From the NCBI GenBank assembly GCA_947456305.1, contig CANGPN010000006.1, positions 88,269 to 152,268 on the forward strand: a DNA stretch of 64,000 bases. The letters run 5' to 3'. The translations under genes and the position numbers were made by a program. Position 1 is the stretch's first letter; every line of letters begins with the position of its first letter. Source of the DNA: Comamonadaceae bacterium (GTDB lineage Bacteria; Pseudomonadota; Gammaproteobacteria; Burkholderiales; Burkholderiaceae_C). The notes under the pieces are model-generated. The model had not been told where the DNA came from. It ran no database searches and worked only from the letters and a program-made list of their open reading frames with translations. Shown here one piece after another: positions 61,963 through 64,000 of the stretch.

Positions 61963-63165
61963 TCAAGCCTTCGCAGAATGAGCTAAAAATGTTTTCACCA
62001 GCGGAACCAGTAAACCTATGACTTCGTCTGCTTCTGCCTCGGTCATGATGAGCGCTGGCAATAGTCGAATGACGCTGTCTGCTGTCACGCTAAGTAACAA
62101 ACCTGCTTGCAGTGCCTCTCCCATCAGCGGGCCGCAGGGCCGGTCCAGTTGTATGCCAATCATCAAACCATTGCCCCGAATTTCTTTGAAGCCGGGCACA
62201 TCACCAAGTTCGCGCAGCAAACCGTTTTTCAAATACGTGCCAACGCGTGTGGCATTGTTCAGCAAATCATCTTCTTCCATGATGCGCAAAGTTTCCACAC
62301 CGGCGCGCATGGCCAGCGGGTTGCCGCCGAAAGTAGTGCCGTGGTTGCCGGGTTGAAAAATACCTGCGGCTTTGGGGCCTGCGACCACCGCACCTATGGG
62401 CACGCCCGAGCCCAAACCTTTGGCCAGCGGCATCACATCGGCTTGTATGCCCGCCCATTGATGGGCAAACCATTTACCCGTGCGTCCAATGCCGCATTGC
62501 ACTTCGTCGATCATCAGCAGCCAATCGCGCTCATCACACAGTTTGCGCACTGCGCGCAAATAGTCTGCGCTCATGGGGTTGATGCCGCCTTCCCCTTGTA
62601 TGGTTTCGAAAAATACCGCCACCACATTCGGGTTGTTGGCAGTTGCTTTTTCAATGGCGGCGATGTCGTTCATCGGTACGCGAATAAAACCTTCCACCAA
62701 TGGGCCGAAACCTTGTTGAATTTTTTCGTTGCCCGTGGCACTCAAGGTGGCAATGCTGCGGCCGTGAAAGGCTTTGTCGTAAACAACGATTTCGGGTTTC
62801 TCGATGCCTTTGTCGTGACCGAATTTGCGCGCCATCTTCAACGCAGCTTCGTTAGCCTCTAGGCCGGAATTGCAAAAGAACACATTGCTCATGCCGGACA
62901 AGGCGACCAGCTTGTCCGCCAGTTGCTGCTGCAAGGGGATGTGATAGTAGTTGCAGCTGTGCATGATTTTGCTGACCTGGTCCTGCAATGCGGGCACCAG
63001 ACGCGGGTGGTTGTGCCCCAGCGTGTTGACCGCAATACCAGCCAATGCATCTAAATAGCGTTTACCGGCGGTATCCCACACATACACACCTTGTCCGTGC
63101 GACACCGTCATCGGAAGACGGCCATAGGTGTTCATCAAATGCTCAGCTGGATTGGCAGTAGACAT
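61963..63165 (-). CDS. argD: Acetylornithine/succinyldiaminopimelate aminotransferase
   Basis: This 400-residue class III PLP aminotransferase has LDALAGIAVNTLGHNHP, FFCNSGLEANEAALKMARKFG, the DEVQCGIGRTGKWFAHQ segment, and the PLP Lys in PLAKGLGSGVPIGAVVAG. It works in arginine and lysine synthesis. ATG at 63165 is chosen; the upstream frame to 63249 lacks homology. First gene of argD-argF. Confidence 0.96.
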   Translation of the reverse strand: MSTANPAEHLMNTYGRLPMTVSHGQGVYVWDTAGKRYLDALAGIAVNTLGHNHPRLVPALQDQVSKIMHSCNYYHIPLQQQLADKLVALSGMSNVFFCNSGLEANEAALKMARKFGHDKGIEKPEIVVYDKAFHGRSIATLSATGNEKIQQGFGPLVEGFIRVPMNDIAAIEKATANNPNVVAVFFETIQGEGGINPMSADYLRAVRKLCDERDWLLMIDEVQCGIGRTGKWFAHQWAGIQADVMPLAKGLGSGVPIGAVVAGPKAAGIFQPGNHGTTFGGNPLAMRAGVETLRIMEEDDLLNNATRVGTYLKNGLLRELGDVPGFKEIRGNGLMIGIQLDRPCGPLMGEALQAGLLLSVTADSVIRLLPALIMTEAEADEVIGLLVPLVKTFLAHSAKA

Positions 63166-63289
63166 GGGAACCTCAAAGGTGTGGCAGAAAAGAAATCGGC
63201 TCTGAAGCCATAAAGACTTGGAGCCGCAAGTGCCAATTCTAGAGGGCATTGCTTGTCAGACGAATGAAATAAGCGACACCTAGAATGCA

Positions 63290-63589
63290 TTGGTGCAAAG
63301 TAACCCGTCCAAAGAAGTTGTGATTCTCGGTGTGACCCGATCCGGTCAAACCTTCCGCCCCAGTGATTGGGCAGAAAGATTAGCCGGGGTGATCAGCAGC
63401 ATACGACCCTCTCCTGCGAACCCTGGCGACCATTTCAGCTACTCGCCGTGGTGTGTACCTAACAACTTAGACGGCCAAAAATGTGTGATTGTTCATACAG
63501 GCATACGTGAGGCCAACGTCATGGCCTGGGATTTTTTAATGGGCTTTGCCAAAGACAACGATTTGCAAGTCATAGACAGAAACGTTTAA
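63290..63589 (+). CDS. DUF3579 family protein
   Basis: This protein of about 99 residues has the DUF3579 pattern (GVTRSGQTFRPSDWAERLAGVIS, YSPWCVPNNLDGQKCVIVHTGI, MAWDFLMGFAKDNDL). It is conserved near argD/argF/rpsT in Burkholderiales; function unknown. The start may be TTG 63290 or GTG 63293; neither has a strong ribosome binding site. Confidence 0.85.
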   Translation: MVQSNPSKEVVILGVTRSGQTFRPSDWAERLAGVISSIRPSPANPGDHFSYSPWCVPNNLDGQKCVIVHTGIREANVMAWDFLMGFAKDNDLQVIDRNV

Positions 63590-63599
63590 AGCGCGCATG

Positions 63600-63622
63600 A
63601 AAAAACCGCCCGAAGGCGGTTT
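63600..63622. terminator. Bidirectional terminator between DUF3579 gene and rpsT
   Basis: AAACCGCC and GGCGGTTT around CGAA (TTCG on the minus strand) with TTTTTT on the minus side; strong terminator for rpsT, weaker for the plus strand. Confidence 0.85.
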
Positions 63623-63698
63623 CTCACTTTTTTGCCAACAGCGCACCGGTTTCAAACGGCGGCCTGCTTGCGGCAGACCGGGCTGGATGCCTGAGTCG

Positions 63699-63998
63699 TC
63701 AGGCGGCGAGGGCCAGGGCTTTCACCTTGGCTGCTAAGCGGCTCTTGTCGCGAGCGGCCTTGTTTTTGTGGAAGATGTGCTTGTCGGCGATGATGTCCAC
63801 CACCGATTGCATCTTGCCGAACAGTTCAGCGGCTTTGACTTTGTCACCGGCTTGGACTGCTTTTTCGACATTCTTGACCGCAGTGCGGTATTTGGAGCGC
63901 AACGAGCTGTTGGCTTCGTTGAGTTTCACGTCCTGGCGGGCGCGTTTGCGGCCTGATGCCAGGCGCGGGTTCTTTTTCTTGGGTTTGGCTGAAGCCAT
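63699..63998 (-). CDS. rpsT: 30S ribosomal protein S20
   Basis: This 99-residue very basic protein starts [29 protein letters not shown] and ends in Ala/Lys-rich helices, the S20 pattern; it binds 16S rRNA. Monocistronic, followed by a strong terminator. The gene ends within the window, and its upstream promoter lies beyond the right edge. Confidence 0.97.
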   Translation of the reverse strand: MASAKPKKKNPRLASGRKRARQDVKLNEANSSLRSKYRTAVKNVEKAVQAGDKVKAAELFGKMQSVVDIIADKHIFHKNKAARDKSRLAAKVKALALAA

Positions 63999-64000
63999 GG

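Noticed and set aside
1..64000. CRISPR arrays, tRNA or rRNA genes, intact transposases, prophage
   Set aside because: None was seen by reading both strands; repeated spacers, cloverleaf ends with CCA context or transposase motifs were not found.

Overview
The window looks like a chromosome segment of a freshwater-type betaproteobacterium in the order Burkholderiales, probably Comamonadaceae-like, that can perform aerobic anoxygenic photosynthesis. The reasons are a bacteriochlorophyll gene block (bchP end, bchO-bchD-bchI, bchH, tspO, HiPIP, dxs), the typical Burkholderiales neighbourhood rpsT / DUF3579 / argD / argF at the right end, and betaproteobacterial-style ure and urt clusters. No tRNA, rRNA, CRISPR array, intact transposase or prophage was seen.

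Layout. 1-12138: edge of a photosynthesis gene cluster. Mg-chelatase genes (bchI, bchD, bchO, bchH) lie on the minus strand; tspO, a Tat-exported HiPIP and dxs lie on the plus strand. Two 18-bp TGT-N12-ACA palindromes of the PpsR/CrtJ type sit in front of bchH/tspO and dxs. An unrecognised winged-helix/membrane-protein pair lies inside the block. 12180-18461: a TRAP dicarboxylate/keto-acid type transporter whose binding-protein gene converges on its permease genes, a GAF-Fis regulator without an AAA+ domain, crcB, a DUF6172 gene and an SDR. 18463-34304: nitrogen block. It holds ureABCEFG (minus) with an alpha/beta hydrolase at its end, and the divergent urea ABC transporter urtABCDE (plus). 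The intergenic region between them carries sigma54 -24/-12 elements and NtrC-like sites. A 53-residue His-rich membrane protein is encoded between ureA and ureB. ureD is detached by about 8 kb and sits directly behind a ZIP-like transporter that has an inserted cNMP-binding-like domain.

34380-38632: an operon of three different voltage-gated-type ion channels plus an EF-hand-like anchored protein. One channel has two voltage sensors and one pore, one has a zinc ribbon, and two have altered selectivity filters. This is the least conventional region of the window. 38824-39020 holds a structured RNA that resembles 6S RNA. 39038-42715: TonB-like lipoprotein, coiled-coil membrane protein, glycerate kinase, sterol-desaturase-family protein. 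42759-45738: a collapsed two-partner secretion locus with an intact TpsB, a truncated TpsA, an NlpC/P60 toxin-like domain and a chimeric ORF.

46074-50916: BMP-type (nucleoside/purine-like) ABC importer with a perfect 26-bp REP-like palindrome before the binding-protein gene. 50977-57975: NarL-type two-component system, a TonB-dependent receptor with many paired cysteines, and a two-subunit molybdenum hydroxylase. 58094-61023: secreted HNH-like protein, adenine/adenosine deaminase, FAD monooxygenase. 61020-63998: argF, argD, DUF3579 protein, rpsT.

Taken together, the genes describe a phototrophic heterotroph that scavenges urea, probably purine-type compounds and organic acids. The urea system appears to be under NtrC/sigma54 nitrogen control and the photosynthesis genes under PpsR-type redox/light control. 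All functions are inferred from reading the sequence; no database search was possible.
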